Source: Algoriphagus vanfongensis DSM 17529
Lineage (GTDB): Bacteria; Bacteroidota; Bacteroidia; Cytophagales; Cyclobacteriaceae
Direction of reading: 5' to 3'
NCBI RefSeq assembly: GCF_000429465.1
Contig: NZ_KE386906.1
Location: forward strand, 293,426 to 357,425
DNA: 64,000 nt
Position numbers and translations under genes: made by a program
The notes under the pieces: model-generated
Told to the model about the DNA's origin: nothing
The model's database searches: none
The model's input: the letters and a program-made list of their open reading frames with translations, nothing else
In this document: piece after piece, positions 51,794 through 61,011 of the stretch
Position numbering within the stretch: the first letter of the stretch is position 1
How the letters are laid out: each line of letters begins with the position of its first letter

Positions 51794-52888
51794 TTATCCT
51801 TTTATTTCTACGATTTCTGTTTTACTCTGTGAGGCATTGCGGATGGCAACCTGCCTTGCTACCGACTCAGCCAATTCCATATACGCTTCCTTGGTGATTC
51901 CGTTTTTCAGGACTGCCGGATAGCCAGTGTCACCGCTTTCTCGGATACTCTGTACGATCGGTACTTCTCCCAAGAATGGAACCTCGTATTTATCAGCTAA
52001 TTTTTTGCCCCCGTCTTTCCCGAAAATATAGTATTTGTTTTCAGGTAATTCCTCGGGTGTAAAGTAAGCCATATTTTCAATAACACCTAAGATAGGCACG
52101 TTAATTTGTGGCTGTCTAAACATAGAAACACCCTTATTGGCGTCTGCCAGCGCTACTTTTTGTGGGGTGGTCACGATCACGGCTCCAGTCACTGGCACTG
52201 TCTGCACCATAGTCAGATGAATATCGGAGGTCCCCGGAGGCAAGTCGATCAATAAATAGTCCAGTTCTCCCCAGTCTACATCTGAGATAAACTGCTTCAA
52301 CGCGGAGCTAGCCATCGGTCCACGCCATACTACTGCTGAGTCCGAAGGTGTCAAAAATCCTATGGAAATCAATTTGACTCCATACTGATTGACAGGTACA
52401 ATGATGTTTTTATCACCTACCTTTTTGACTGTAGGCTGCTCTCCTTCGACATTGAACATGGTGGGGATAGAAGGTCCTGAAATGTCCGCATCGATTAGGC
52501 CGACTTTGGCTCCGAGCTCTGCCAAAGAAACGGCAAGGTTTACAGCAGTGGTAGATTTTCCGACACCGCCTTTGCCAGAAGCTACGGCGATGATGTTTTT
52601 GACCTGAGGCAAAAGAGGAGTCGCATCTCTCACGGTGGTCACCTGGGAAGTCATATGAATGTCCCACTGGATGCCACTGCCGAAATCAGTTTCCAAAGCC
52701 TCCAAGCAGTTGTTTTTGATGACCTCTTTGAGAGGACAGGCAGGAGTGGTCAATACCACTTTGAAACTGATTATATCGCTGGAAATCTGGATGTTTTGGA
52801 TCATTCCCAAGGTGACCAGATCCTTTTTGAGATCGGGATCTTCTACTTTGGAAAGTGATTTGAGAATGGCTTCTTTGGTAATTTGCAT
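51794..52888 (-). CDS. mrp: Mrp/NBP35-family ATP-binding Fe-S carrier
   Basis: 364 residues. An N-terminal DUF59/MIP18 domain carries the TTPACPLK cysteine (~51). The P-loop ATPase has the deviant Walker A GKGGVGKST (105-113), then DADISGPSIPTMF and LLIDLPPGTSDIHLTMVQ. The family binds and delivers [4Fe-4S] clusters in the cytosol. The usual C-terminal CxxC of Mrp is not seen in the last third; NifU next door may supply it. It is first in the Mrp-NifU-(M43) unit. Confidence 0.93.
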   Translation of the reverse strand: MQITKEAILKSLSKVEDPDLKKDLVTLGMIQNIQISSDIISFKVVLTTPACPLKEVIKNNCLEALETDFGSGIQWDIHMTSQVTTVRDATPLLPQVKNIIAVASGKGGVGKSTTAVNLAVSLAELGAKVGLIDADISGPSIPTMFNVEGEQPTVKKVGDKNIIVPVNQYGVKLISIGFLTPSDSAVVWRGPMASSALKQFISDVDWGELDYLLIDLPPGTSDIHLTMVQTVPVTGAVIVTTPQKVALADANKGVSMFRQPQINVPILGVIENMAYFTPEELPENKYYIFGKDGGKKLADKYEVPFLGEVPIVQSIRESGDTGYPAVLKNGITKEAYMELAESVARQVAIRNASQSKTEIVEIKG

Positions 52889-53017
52889 CAGGGTAATTGG
52901 AATTTGGGCACAAAGTTAAGGTTTTGTGGCGGCTTTTTGAAACTTGACTGAAAAGCCTGCTTTCCTCAACCCTCCGCCCTTCCAAATAGTTCTCAATTTT
53001 TAGTCCTATTTTCGCAT

Positions 53018-53025
53018 TACCTTTG
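53018..53025 (+). promoter_or_regulatory. Candidate -7 element for dnaG
   Basis: TACCTTTG matches TANNTTTG 18 bases before the start at 53043. The -33 region is only TTT-like. The short leader implies a start of transcription close to the start codon. Confidence 0.45.
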
Positions 53026-53042
53026 TTTAGGTAGGAGTCACT

Positions 53043-54980
53043 ATGGGAATCAGTAAAATCACATCAGATCAGGTAAAGGAACGCATGGACATAGAGGAGG
53101 TGATCTCCGACTATGTTCCTCTCAAGCGAAAAGGGCAAAACCTCTGGGCCTGCTGTCCTTTTCACGGGGAGAAAACCCCTTCATTTTCCGTAGCTCCTGC
53201 CAAGCAGATCTACAAATGCTTCGGATGTGGGAAAGCCGGAGACCCAATCCAGTTTATTATGGATATCGAGGGGATCGGTTTTCAGGAAGCGATTCGTCAT
53301 CTGGCAGGCAAGTATGGCATCGAAGTGGAAGAGGATGAGGCGAGAACTCCTGAGCAGGAACAGGCTCAAAGTGAGCGGGAAAGTTTGCTGATCGCATTGG
53401 GTTTTGCCCGGGATTTTTTTGTGAAAAATCTGGAAACCGAGGAAGGGAAATCCATCGGTCTGAGTTATTTCAAAGAGCGGGGATTTAGCCCCACGATCAT
53501 TCAGAAGTTTGACTTGGGCTATGCGCTGGACGGATGGGATCATCTGCTGAATGCAGCCAAGAAAGCCGGTTTTCAAGAAGAAATCTTACTCAAAGCTGGA
53601 TTGATACTCCAGAAGGAAGGTGACCCAAATAGGAAGTATGATCGATTCAGAAATCGAGTCACCTTTACGATTCACAATATCAGCGGAAAGCCGATTGGTT
53701 TTGGCGCCAGAATCCTAACCAAAGACAAAAATCAACCCAAGTACATCAACTCTCCCGAGACTGCAGTCTATCACAAAAGTGATGTGCTCTATGGGATGTA
53801 TCAAGCCAAAAAGGCTATTAGGGAGAAGGATAACTGCTACCTGGTCGAAGGCTATACCGATGTGGTCTCGCTCCATCTTTCGGGGATAGAAAATGTCGTT
53901 GCTTCATCGGGTACTTCACTCACAGATGGTCAGATCAAGCTGATCAAGCGCTTTACCGATCAGGTGACGGTGCTCTATGATGGCGATGCTGCGGGCATCA
54001 AAGCATCGCTCCGCGGGATAGACCTCTTGCTGGAAGGAGGACTCAATGTCAAAGCGGTCGTGTTTCCAGAAGGTGAAGATCCGGATAGTTATTCCAGAAA
54101 AGTAGGTTCCGATGCGTTTCAGAGCTATTTGGAGAAAAATAGTCGGGATTTCATTGGTTTTAAAATCGGGCTATATAAAGATGAAATCGCCCGAGATCCT
54201 ATCCGCAAAGCAGAAGTAATCCGGGAGGTAGTCCAAAGTATTGGCAAAATTCCTGACCCCATCCTAAGATCTGTTTTCACTAAGGAAGCAGCAGGATTGC
54301 TGGATATTGAAGAAGAGATCATTCATGCCGAGCTCAATAAATCTCTCCTGAAGCATCAAAAAGACAGTTTTGAAAAGCAGAAGGAAGAGGAGTTTCAGGA
54401 AGCTCAAATAGAGGAGTTGATCGGAGCCAAAGAGGAGACTTCTTTTTCAGAAATTCTGCGATTGCAGGAAAAGGAGATGATCCGCTTATTGGTGAATTAT
54501 GGGATCGAAAAACTGGAAGGACAAGAGCTGCACCTGAGTCAATACTTGCTGAGCGAAACAGCTGATTTGGAATTTGAAACTCCCGTCTATGCCAAGATCT
54601 TGGGAATATATCGACAGCAACTTTCTCAAAATCAGATTCCCGGAACGGATTTTTTTCTGACGGGTACTGATGCTGAGGTCAAAAAGGAAGTGATAGACCT
54701 GATCAGTCCAAGACATGAAGTATCCACCCACTGGGAAGGAAGACACGAAATCATAATCAATAAGGAAAATGATGACCTGACTCTGACGGGATATAAAAGT
54801 ATCCTGAGGCTCAAAAGAAAGTTTGTAAGAAAAATGATGGAAGAGGCGAAGCAGAAAATTAAGAATGCCGAAGCTCAGGCGTTGGAGTTTGAGGAAGTCG
54901 CTGAGCTTCAGGAGATCTATTTCACTTTAAAGAAAGTCCAGATAGAGATCGATAAGGAATTGGGGATAGTCATAGGCTAA
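53043..54980 (+). CDS. dnaG: DNA primase
   Basis: 645 residues. The zinc-binding CHC2 domain has Cys38, His41, Cys59 and Cys62 (CCPFHGEKTPSFSV, YKCFGCGKAGD). The core shows FLEKNL-type RNA-polymerase motifs (FRNRVTFTIHNISGKPIGFG), and the Toprim acidic residues lie in LVEGYTDVVSLH and VLYDGDAAGIKAS. The helical C-terminal helicase-interaction region is present (EAKQKIKNAEAQALEFEEV). It makes RNA primers for replication. GGAG before ATG 53043 supports the start. It is a single gene here, not the rpsU-dnaG-rpoD operon. Confidence 0.96.
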   Translation: MGISKITSDQVKERMDIEEVISDYVPLKRKGQNLWACCPFHGEKTPSFSVAPAKQIYKCFGCGKAGDPIQFIMDIEGIGFQEAIRHLAGKYGIEVEEDEARTPEQEQAQSERESLLIALGFARDFFVKNLETEEGKSIGLSYFKERGFSPTIIQKFDLGYALDGWDHLLNAAKKAGFQEEILLKAGLILQKEGDPNRKYDRFRNRVTFTIHNISGKPIGFGARILTKDKNQPKYINSPETAVYHKSDVLYGMYQAKKAIREKDNCYLVEGYTDVVSLHLSGIENVVASSGTSLTDGQIKLIKRFTDQVTVLYDGDAAGIKASLRGIDLLLEGGLNVKAVVFPEGEDPDSYSRKVGSDAFQSYLEKNSRDFIGFKIGLYKDEIARDPIRKAEVIREVVQSIGKIPDPILRSVFTKEAAGLLDIEEEIIHAELNKSLLKHQKDSFEKQKEEEFQEAQIEELIGAKEETSFSEILRLQEKEMIRLLVNYGIEKLEGQELHLSQYLLSETADLEFETPVYAKILGIYRQQLSQNQIPGTDFFLTGTDAEVKKEVIDLISPRHEVSTHWEGRHEIIINKENDDLTLTGYKSILRLKRKFVRKMMEEAKQKIKNAEAQALEFEEVAELQEIYFTLKKVQIEIDKELGIVIG

Positions 54981-55026
54981 AACCAAACTTTCTTTGGCTA
55001 TCACCTGTTTAAAACACGAAAGCGCT

Positions 55027-55034
55027 TAAATTTG
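55027..55034 (+). promoter_or_regulatory. Candidate -7 element for ribBA
   Basis: TAAATTTG matches TANNTTTG 9 bases before the ATG at 55043. No convincing -33 is seen and there is no room for an FMN riboswitch after it; the leader would be only a few bases. Confidence 0.35.
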
Positions 55035-55042
55035 CTTTCTGA

Positions 55043-56275
55043 ATGAATTCAACCCCAAATCTTGTGGAAAATTACCAATTGGATCCGATAGAGGATGCTA
55101 TCGAAGCAGTCAAAAATGGTGAAGTGATCATCGTAGTAGATGATGAGGATCGTGAAAATGAAGGAGACTTTGTCTGTGCAGCAGAAAAGGTCACGCCCGA
55201 AATCATCAACTTCATGGCTACGCATGGCAGAGGTTTGATCTGTGCTCCTTTGATCGAGGATCGATGCGAAAAATTGGGATTGGAGCTGATGGTTGGCCAA
55301 AATACAGCTGCTTTTGAAACTCCTTTTACTGTTTCCGTGGATCTGATTGGACATGGGTGTACGACGGGAATCTCTACATCTGACCGTGCCAAAACGATTC
55401 AGGCATTGGTAGATGACAGCATTGATCCTTCTGAGCTGGGCAAGCCAGGACATATTTTTCCGCTGAAAGCCAAAAGGGGAGGAGTATTGAGAAGAGCGGG
55501 ACATACAGAGGCGGCCATTGATTTTTCAAGATTGGCAGGACTGCAACCCGCAGGCGTGCTGGTAGAAATCATGAATGAAGATGGTACCATGGCCAGACTT
55601 CCAGATCTGGTTGAGGTAGCCAAGAAATTCAATCTTAAGCTTGTATCGATCAAAGATCTGATTGCGTATAGACTGAAAAATGAATCCCTGATCAAGCGGG
55701 AAATCGGTGTGGATATGCCGACTAACTGGGGTAATTTTGATTTGATTGCTTTCCGACAAACCAATACGCAGGAGATTCACATGGCCCTTATCAAAGGGAG
55801 TTGGGAGCCTGACGAGCCTATCTTGGTGCGGGTACACTCCAGTTGTGTCACAGGAGATATCTTCGGTAGCTGTCGATGTGACTGTGGACCTCAGTTGCAT
55901 GCGGCCATGGAGATGGTGGAAAAAGAAGGGAAAGGATTGGTGCTTTATATGAATCAGGAAGGAAGAGGAATCGGACTGATCAATAAATTGAAAGCCTACA
56001 AGCTCCAAGAGCAGGGCATGGATACGGTTCAGGCCAATCTGGCACTGGGTCTACCGATGGACTCCAGAGACTATGGAGTAGGTGCGCAGATTCTGAGAGA
56101 CCTCGGAGTAGGCAAGATCAAACTTATCTCCAACAATCCTCAAAAGCGAGTAGGCTTGATCGGTTATGGACTCGAAATCGTGGAGCAAGTAGGAATAGAA
56201 ATCCAACCCAATCCCCACAATGAAAAGTATCTCCAGACCAAAAGAGATAAGATGGGGCACAACATTTTGAAATAA
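55043..56275 (+). CDS. ribBA: Bifunctional DHBP synthase / GTP cyclohydrolase II
   Basis: 410 residues; opens both branches of riboflavin synthesis. The N-terminal ~205 residues are RibB: VVDDEDRENEGDF, ATHGRGLICAPL and RAGHTEAAIDFSRLAG. The C-terminal ~200 are RibA: HSSCVTGDIFGSCRCDCGPQ with three zinc cysteines, and MNQEGRGIGL, followed by DSRDYGVGAQIL. Both active sites look intact. The next gene lies 72 bases on, a secreted protein; the riboflavin partners are not in the window. Confidence 0.95.
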   Translation: MNSTPNLVENYQLDPIEDAIEAVKNGEVIIVVDDEDRENEGDFVCAAEKVTPEIINFMATHGRGLICAPLIEDRCEKLGLELMVGQNTAAFETPFTVSVDLIGHGCTTGISTSDRAKTIQALVDDSIDPSELGKPGHIFPLKAKRGGVLRRAGHTEAAIDFSRLAGLQPAGVLVEIMNEDGTMARLPDLVEVAKKFNLKLVSIKDLIAYRLKNESLIKREIGVDMPTNWGNFDLIAFRQTNTQEIHMALIKGSWEPDEPILVRVHSSCVTGDIFGSCRCDCGPQLHAAMEMVEKEGKGLVLYMNQEGRGIGLINKLKAYKLQEQGMDTVQANLALGLPMDSRDYGVGAQILRDLGVGKIKLISNNPQKRVGLIGYGLEIVEQVGIEIQPNPHNEKYLQTKRDKMGHNILK

Positions 56276-56347
56276 GTCCGTTAGGGATTTATCTCTTGTT
56301 GAATTGGAGAATATCAACTTCTCAGCTGGAAAATCGTACTAAAAGGC

Positions 56348-56995
56348 ATGAAAGAACTCATGAAAAAGGCAATAGTTTCTCTGATACTTCTACTTACATC
56401 TGTGCAGTTGACTCTTGCGCAGCAGGGCCAATTCCCTTCCCAAATCTGGCATAAGGGAAATATCTTTGGCACTGAAGGACAGACCTATAGCGGCTTGGTC
56501 AAATATGATCTTGAAAATAACCTGGTGCAGTTGCAAACAGAAACGATTTCTACCTTCACTGCATCCAATGTGAGTTATTTCGAGATTTATGATGAGACTT
56601 ATGGAGGCATCCGCAAGTTTTACAGTTTGCCTTACAGCATCAATTCCGACTATGTCACTCCTGTGTTTTTCGAAGTCTTGACAGAAGGCAATGACCTGGC
56701 CTTGCTATGCAGGGAATATGTGACTTCTGATTCTAGAAATATGGGGGCTTATGGTCCCATGGGGATGAATCCATTTTGGGGCCCACAGATGACAGGCTAT
56801 CGCTTGGCATTCAATTATTATTTTTTCAAGGATAACCAAATCCAGAAATACAGCCTGAAGAAAAAAGACCTGTATGACTTCTTGCCGGGATACGATGATG
56901 AGATGTCACTTTATATTCGGAAAAACAGGCTTGAACACGATAAAAGAGGCGATTTGCTAAGAATCACAGCCTATTATAATGAATTGAATAATTAA
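56348..56995 (+). CDS. Secreted protein of unknown function
   Basis: 215 residues. It begins MKELMKKAIVSLILLLTSVQ (a later ATG at 56360 is possible), a Sec signal ending near LAQQ. The mature part is beta-rich with many aromatics (TYSGLVKYDLENNLVQLQTE; YFEIYDETYGGIRKFYSLPY) and a proline/glycine/methionine stretch (GAYGPMGMNPFWGPQM). No conserved catalytic pattern is seen. It sits 6 bases before surE on the same strand. I do not recognise the family. Confidence 0.7.
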   Translation: MKELMKKAIVSLILLLTSVQLTLAQQGQFPSQIWHKGNIFGTEGQTYSGLVKYDLENNLVQLQTETISTFTASNVSYFEIYDETYGGIRKFYSLPYSINSDYVTPVFFEVLTEGNDLALLCREYVTSDSRNMGAYGPMGMNPFWGPQMTGYRLAFNYYFFKDNQIQKYSLKKKDLYDFLPGYDDEMSLYIRKNRLEHDKRGDLLRITAYYNELNN

Positions 56996-57001
56996 ATTTT
57001 T

Positions 57002-57784
57002 ATGTCAAAACCACTGATTCTCGTCTCCAACGATGACGGGATTACTTCCAAAGGAATTCGCGTACTGGTATCTATCATGAAAAAACTGGGGGAAGTTGTG
57101 GTGGTAGCACCGGATAGCCCCCAATCCGGAATGGGACATGCGATCACTATAGGGGAGACTTTGCGACTATCTGAAGTAGATATTTTTGAAGGTGTGGCGG
57201 CTTATAAGTGTAGTGGCACACCTGCCGACTGTGTCAAGCTGGCCAAGCATTATTTGCTCAAAGACCGCTCTCCGGATCTCATCGTAAGTGGAGTCAATCA
57301 CGGGAGCAATACTTCCATTTCGGTTCTTTATTCCGGGACGATGTCAGCTGCGATTGAAGGTGCGCTGGAGGGTTATCCTTCCATTGGATTTAGCCTGTGT
57401 GATTTTTCTTCCAAAGCTGATTTTTCGCATACTGAAGAGTGGATCGAGAAAATAGCCCGCCAGGTTCTCGAAAATGGAATAGCCAAAGGAATTGCATTGA
57501 ATGTGAATTTTCCTCCCAAACAGAACGAAGAGATCAAAGGAATCAAAGTTTGCAGACAAGCAGATGCCAAGTGGCAGGAAGAGTTTGATGAGCGCTATGA
57601 TCCTACGGGAAGGAAGTATTTCTGGCTTGCAGGCAATTTTGTCAATTATGACAAAGGTGAGGATAATGACGAATGGGCTATTGCGAATAACTACGTTTCC
57701 ATCGTGCCATGTCAATATGATCTGACAGCACATCATGCTATCACCCAGATGAATAAGGACTGGGATTGGAATCAGTTGAAATAA
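57002..57784 (+). CDS. surE: 5'/3'-nucleotidase SurE
   Basis: 260 residues. Metal and substrate motifs: LVSNDDGITSKGIRVL (Asp-Asp), VVAPDSPQSGMGHAIT, CSGTPADCVKL and VSGVNHGSNTSISVLYSGTMSAA. It dephosphorylates nucleoside monophosphates and other small phosphates in the cytoplasm. It follows the secreted protein gene by 6 bases and precedes a histidine kinase; the classic pcm/nlpD context is absent. Confidence 0.95.
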   Translation: MSKPLILVSNDDGITSKGIRVLVSIMKKLGEVVVVAPDSPQSGMGHAITIGETLRLSEVDIFEGVAAYKCSGTPADCVKLAKHYLLKDRSPDLIVSGVNHGSNTSISVLYSGTMSAAIEGALEGYPSIGFSLCDFSSKADFSHTEEWIEKIARQVLENGIAKGIALNVNFPPKQNEEIKGIKVCRQADAKWQEEFDERYDPTGRKYFWLAGNFVNYDKGEDNDEWAIANNYVSIVPCQYDLTAHHAITQMNKDWDWNQLK

Positions 57785-57837
57785 TAGGTCTCCTGCAGCA
57801 GTCTATGCTCAATTCACGGATATTTATTATTTTGTGA

Positions 57838-59823
57838 TTGCGTAACTTCCATACTGTGAATAGGAAATCAATTCTTTGGCCTTTACTTATTGTTTTATTT
57901 TTCAAGTCTTTGGTTGGTTTGGCTCAGAGCTCCGCTGCAGATAGTTTGCAGGCTAGATTAGCTCAAAGTCAAGGCAAGGAGAGACTGGAGATACTGGTCG
58001 AGTTATCATTTGTACTTCGTGAAATCGAGCAAAAACAAGCTTTGGAGCATGGCTTCGAAGCGGAGCAACTAGCTGAGCAATTCCAGGATATGCTGGCACT
58101 TTCCAAAGCCAAAGAAAATATCAGCTGGATTTATTATCGCATGGGGCATTGGCAAAAAGCTTTTGACTATGCCGAGGAAGCCTATCAGATCTCTTTGAAC
58201 AGCCAAGATTCCAGTGGAGCTGCCAGAGTGCTCAACAATATGGGGGCTCTCTATTATGAGCAGCAAAACTATGAAATGGCAGTTCGCAATTTCCGAAAGG
58301 CTTTCGAAATCAGCTCCAATTCAGATGACCTCTATACTCAGATCCGAAGTTTGAATAATTTGGCCTTCAATCATACCATGTTGGGCAACTTGGATTCTGC
58401 TATGTTTTTTGCAAAAAAGGCTATTCAAGTGAATGAAAATGCAGGATCTCCTTATTTGACTTCCTTTTCCAATCGGGTGATAGGCGATGTGTATTTTGCT
58501 CGAAACCAACTGGACTCTGCCGAACTTATCTATGAGAAATCCCTTGACCTGGCGAGGAAGCAAGGTTTGAATTCATTTTTGGCAAGTATTTTCCATAGGT
58601 TGGGCAGGACTTATTTGCAGGATGGCAAACTGAGAGAAGCCAAGAAAATCTTGGAAGAAGGAGTGGCGCTTTCCAAAGAGCATCACTATCGAGATGAGCT
58701 GGCCAAAAGTCATAAATACCTCGCTCAAGTCTATGAACAGGAAGGCAATATAGGGAAGGCATTTGAAAGCCAAAGTGCTTATTTAGCCATTAATGATAGC
58801 TTGGTGGATCAGGCAAATAAAGATAGACTTGCCCTCATGCAGGGGATGTTTGAGGATAATCTCGAAAAGTCAGAGCTAGAGCTGCTCAAAGCCCAAAATG
58901 ACAATCAGGCCAATAGACTGGCCTTTATCAACAAAGTGGTGTTGATTATTAGCATCGGGGCGCTATTGATTTTTGCATTATTGCTTTGGCTCGCTCGTCT
59001 CAATAGGAATTTTGATAAAATAAATAAAGAGCTGACGCAGCAGCAGGAGATGATCCAAGAGCAAAACTCTCAGCTGGAGGCCAAATCCCAACAATTGGAG
59101 GAAATCAATCGAACCAAAAACAAATTGTTTTCCATTTTGGGGCATGATTTGAGAGGTCCGGTGGGACAGGTCAAGAATATTGTAGATCTAGCCCTGTCCA
59201 ATCATCTGGACCAAGAGGAGTTTGATGAGCTGCTCAGAGCCATGAAGCAGGACTTGGATAATGTCCATTTTACTTTGACCAATACGTTGAAATGGTCTAG
59301 CTCACAGATGGAAGGCTTTAGTCTTAGACCGACGGAACTCGACTTGAAAGAGGTAGTGACTTCGGTCTTGCAACTCCTCAATCCAAGGGTTTTGCTTAAG
59401 AAACTGCAAGTAAGAGTGGAGATGCCAGATGGATTGATTTTGCTTTTGGACAGGGATTTGATAGAGGTGGTCGTCCGAAATATTCTCAGCAATGCGATCA
59501 AGTATTCACCGGAAGGCAAGACAATTTTTATCAGTTTGAAAGAAAAAGAGAATACGCTGGAATGGTGTGTGAAAGATCAAGGTATGGGAATGACTCCACA
59601 GCAAATTGAACAGATTTTGGCCAAAGATTACCTGATTTCCCACTCCAGACCAGGCACCAATAATGAAAAAGGCTCAGGTCTGGGATTGCAGGTTTGCAAG
59701 GAATTTATCCAGATGAGTCAGGGAGAACTGAAAATAGACAGTGAAGTAGGACAGGGAGCCAAGTTTTGCGTCAGCTTCCCGATTCGTATTGTGGTGACTC
59801 GATTAAACCCAGTGAATTCTTAA
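57838..59823 (+). CDS. TPR-containing sensor histidine kinase
   Basis: 661 residues. It starts at TTG 57838; a GTG at 57856 is also possible. The signal or first membrane segment is SILWPLLIVLFFKSLVGLAQ. About seven TPR repeats fill residues 40-330 in the periplasm, then a TM at ~363-386, a coiled coil, and a HisKA domain with the phosphorylated His436 (FSILGHDLRGPVGQ). The HATPase shows VVRNILSNAIKYSPEG (N box), DQGMGM and GSGLGLQVCKEF (G boxes). There is no receiver domain and no response regulator beside it, so it is an orphan kinase. The ligand is probably sensed through the TPRs. Confidence 0.9.
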   Translation: MRNFHTVNRKSILWPLLIVLFFKSLVGLAQSSAADSLQARLAQSQGKERLEILVELSFVLREIEQKQALEHGFEAEQLAEQFQDMLALSKAKENISWIYYRMGHWQKAFDYAEEAYQISLNSQDSSGAARVLNNMGALYYEQQNYEMAVRNFRKAFEISSNSDDLYTQIRSLNNLAFNHTMLGNLDSAMFFAKKAIQVNENAGSPYLTSFSNRVIGDVYFARNQLDSAELIYEKSLDLARKQGLNSFLASIFHRLGRTYLQDGKLREAKKILEEGVALSKEHHYRDELAKSHKYLAQVYEQEGNIGKAFESQSAYLAINDSLVDQANKDRLALMQGMFEDNLEKSELELLKAQNDNQANRLAFINKVVLIISIGALLIFALLLWLARLNRNFDKINKELTQQQEMIQEQNSQLEAKSQQLEEINRTKNKLFSILGHDLRGPVGQVKNIVDLALSNHLDQEEFDELLRAMKQDLDNVHFTLTNTLKWSSSQMEGFSLRPTELDLKEVVTSVLQLLNPRVLLKKLQVRVEMPDGLILLLDRDLIEVVVRNILSNAIKYSPEGKTIFISLKEKENTLEWCVKDQGMGMTPQQIEQILAKDYLISHSRPGTNNEKGSGLGLQVCKEFIQMSQGELKIDSEVGQGAKFCVSFPIRIVVTRLNPVNS

Positions 59824-60666
59824 GAAATCTTCTTCATTTTGAATTTCCTTTAAGATCCCCAAGTGCTTCATGGTCTGTATAGAGTCTTTCAGCTCAGCAA
59901 GATTCACCAAATGTGAAGTCGCCCATTTGGTCTGACCAAACCAATTTTCTACATCCTCTTCTTTCAACTCGTAGCTTGTAGCAATGGATCTGATGCTTTG
60001 TTCCTTGTCTTGTTCCAAAGCATGAGCCTCCTCATACACTAAGTCTCTCAGTTTGTAAAGGATCTCGCCAAACTCTTCCAGTGCCTGATCTGTCGCTATG
60101 ATTGCAAAGCAGGGCCAAGGACTAGGCACTTCGCCGATTCGCTTGAGTTCATTGCTGTCCACCCAAGGTTTGGTAGTGAATTTTTCCCAGAGAAACATCC
60201 CATTGGGATTCTTCTGATAGGCTTGGAGCACTCCAGGAAGATTGTTGATGCTCTCAAAACTGAGTGAATCTGCCGCCCAGCCTACTTTCTCGGCCAATAC
60301 CAAGGCCATCAAATTGGAGCCCGAACCAGGTCTACTGATATAGAAATGCGGATGGTCGATTTGCTCCAAGCTATCCCAATCGCTCTGACTTCCCACATGG
60401 ACCCCCCAAATCAAGGGAGAGATCACATGAAAGCCGATCATTTTGGAGGGATTACCAGCTTCAAAATCCTTGAGAAAACTCTCTGTCAAAACCAAGGCAA
60501 TGTCAGTGCTTCCTTCCCGAAGAGAGAGGTTCATCTGGCCAGAACCGCGGCTTTCATCTACCCATTCGAGTTCTATGTCTTGCTCCAAAAAGGGCTGGTT
60601 TTGAATGACGTTTTTCCAAGGGAAGTTGAAATGCTCAGGGACGCCAGTGATTCGGATGGTTTTCAT
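59803..60666 (-). CDS. Cytosolic solute-binding-like protein (NMT1/ThiY-like fold)
   Basis: 287 residues from ATG 60666 (MKTIRITGVPEHFNFPWKN). The chain looks like a type 2 periplasmic binding fold: STDIALVLTESFLKDFE, PHFYISRPGSGSNLMALVLA, and WPCFAIIATDQALEEFGEIL. There is no signal peptide, lipobox or neighbouring permease, so it is probably cytoplasmic. Similar fungal and bacterial proteins (Ca3427-like, as I remember them) have unknown function; a thiamine-precursor link is only a guess. The frame continues open to 60906 but without gene-like features. It overlaps the histidine kinase end by 21 bases. Confidence 0.75.
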   Translation of the reverse strand: MKTIRITGVPEHFNFPWKNVIQNQPFLEQDIELEWVDESRGSGQMNLSLREGSTDIALVLTESFLKDFEAGNPSKMIGFHVISPLIWGVHVGSQSDWDSLEQIDHPHFYISRPGSGSNLMALVLAEKVGWAADSLSFESINNLPGVLQAYQKNPNGMFLWEKFTTKPWVDSNELKRIGEVPSPWPCFAIIATDQALEEFGEILYKLRDLVYEEAHALEQDKEQSIRSIATSYELKEEDVENWFGQTKWATSHLVNLAELKDSIQTMKHLGILKEIQNEEDFLRIHWV

Positions 60667-61011
60667 TTTACTAGAATTTGGACAAAAGTAGGGGTTGATG
60701 GGGATTTCTTCTAGACTAATTTGATGATTGGAATTGGCTACCGCTTGTCCGCATGAGTCTTTGTATTTTTTCGTCAATGGCTGCTCTCTTACAAATTCTA
60801 TTATGAAGTTCGGTTGCGCCAGAAGTGTACCGCTGGCTGTCGTCCTCGGAAGAGTATCCGGTAATTGAACAGATAGAGATACATAATTGGAGCGCTTCTT
60901 TAACACTCTAATGATTGATACTATTAATTTAGCAAAAGGGCTTTTCCTTTCTCTTTTCCAAACTTTTGTATTGCTTTATCTCAATAGTCTATTGAAGTGG
61001 TGACGATACTT

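Noticed and set aside
54981..55042. FMN riboswitch before ribBA
   Set aside because: The 62-base gap is too short for the FMN aptamer and shows none of its conserved blocks.
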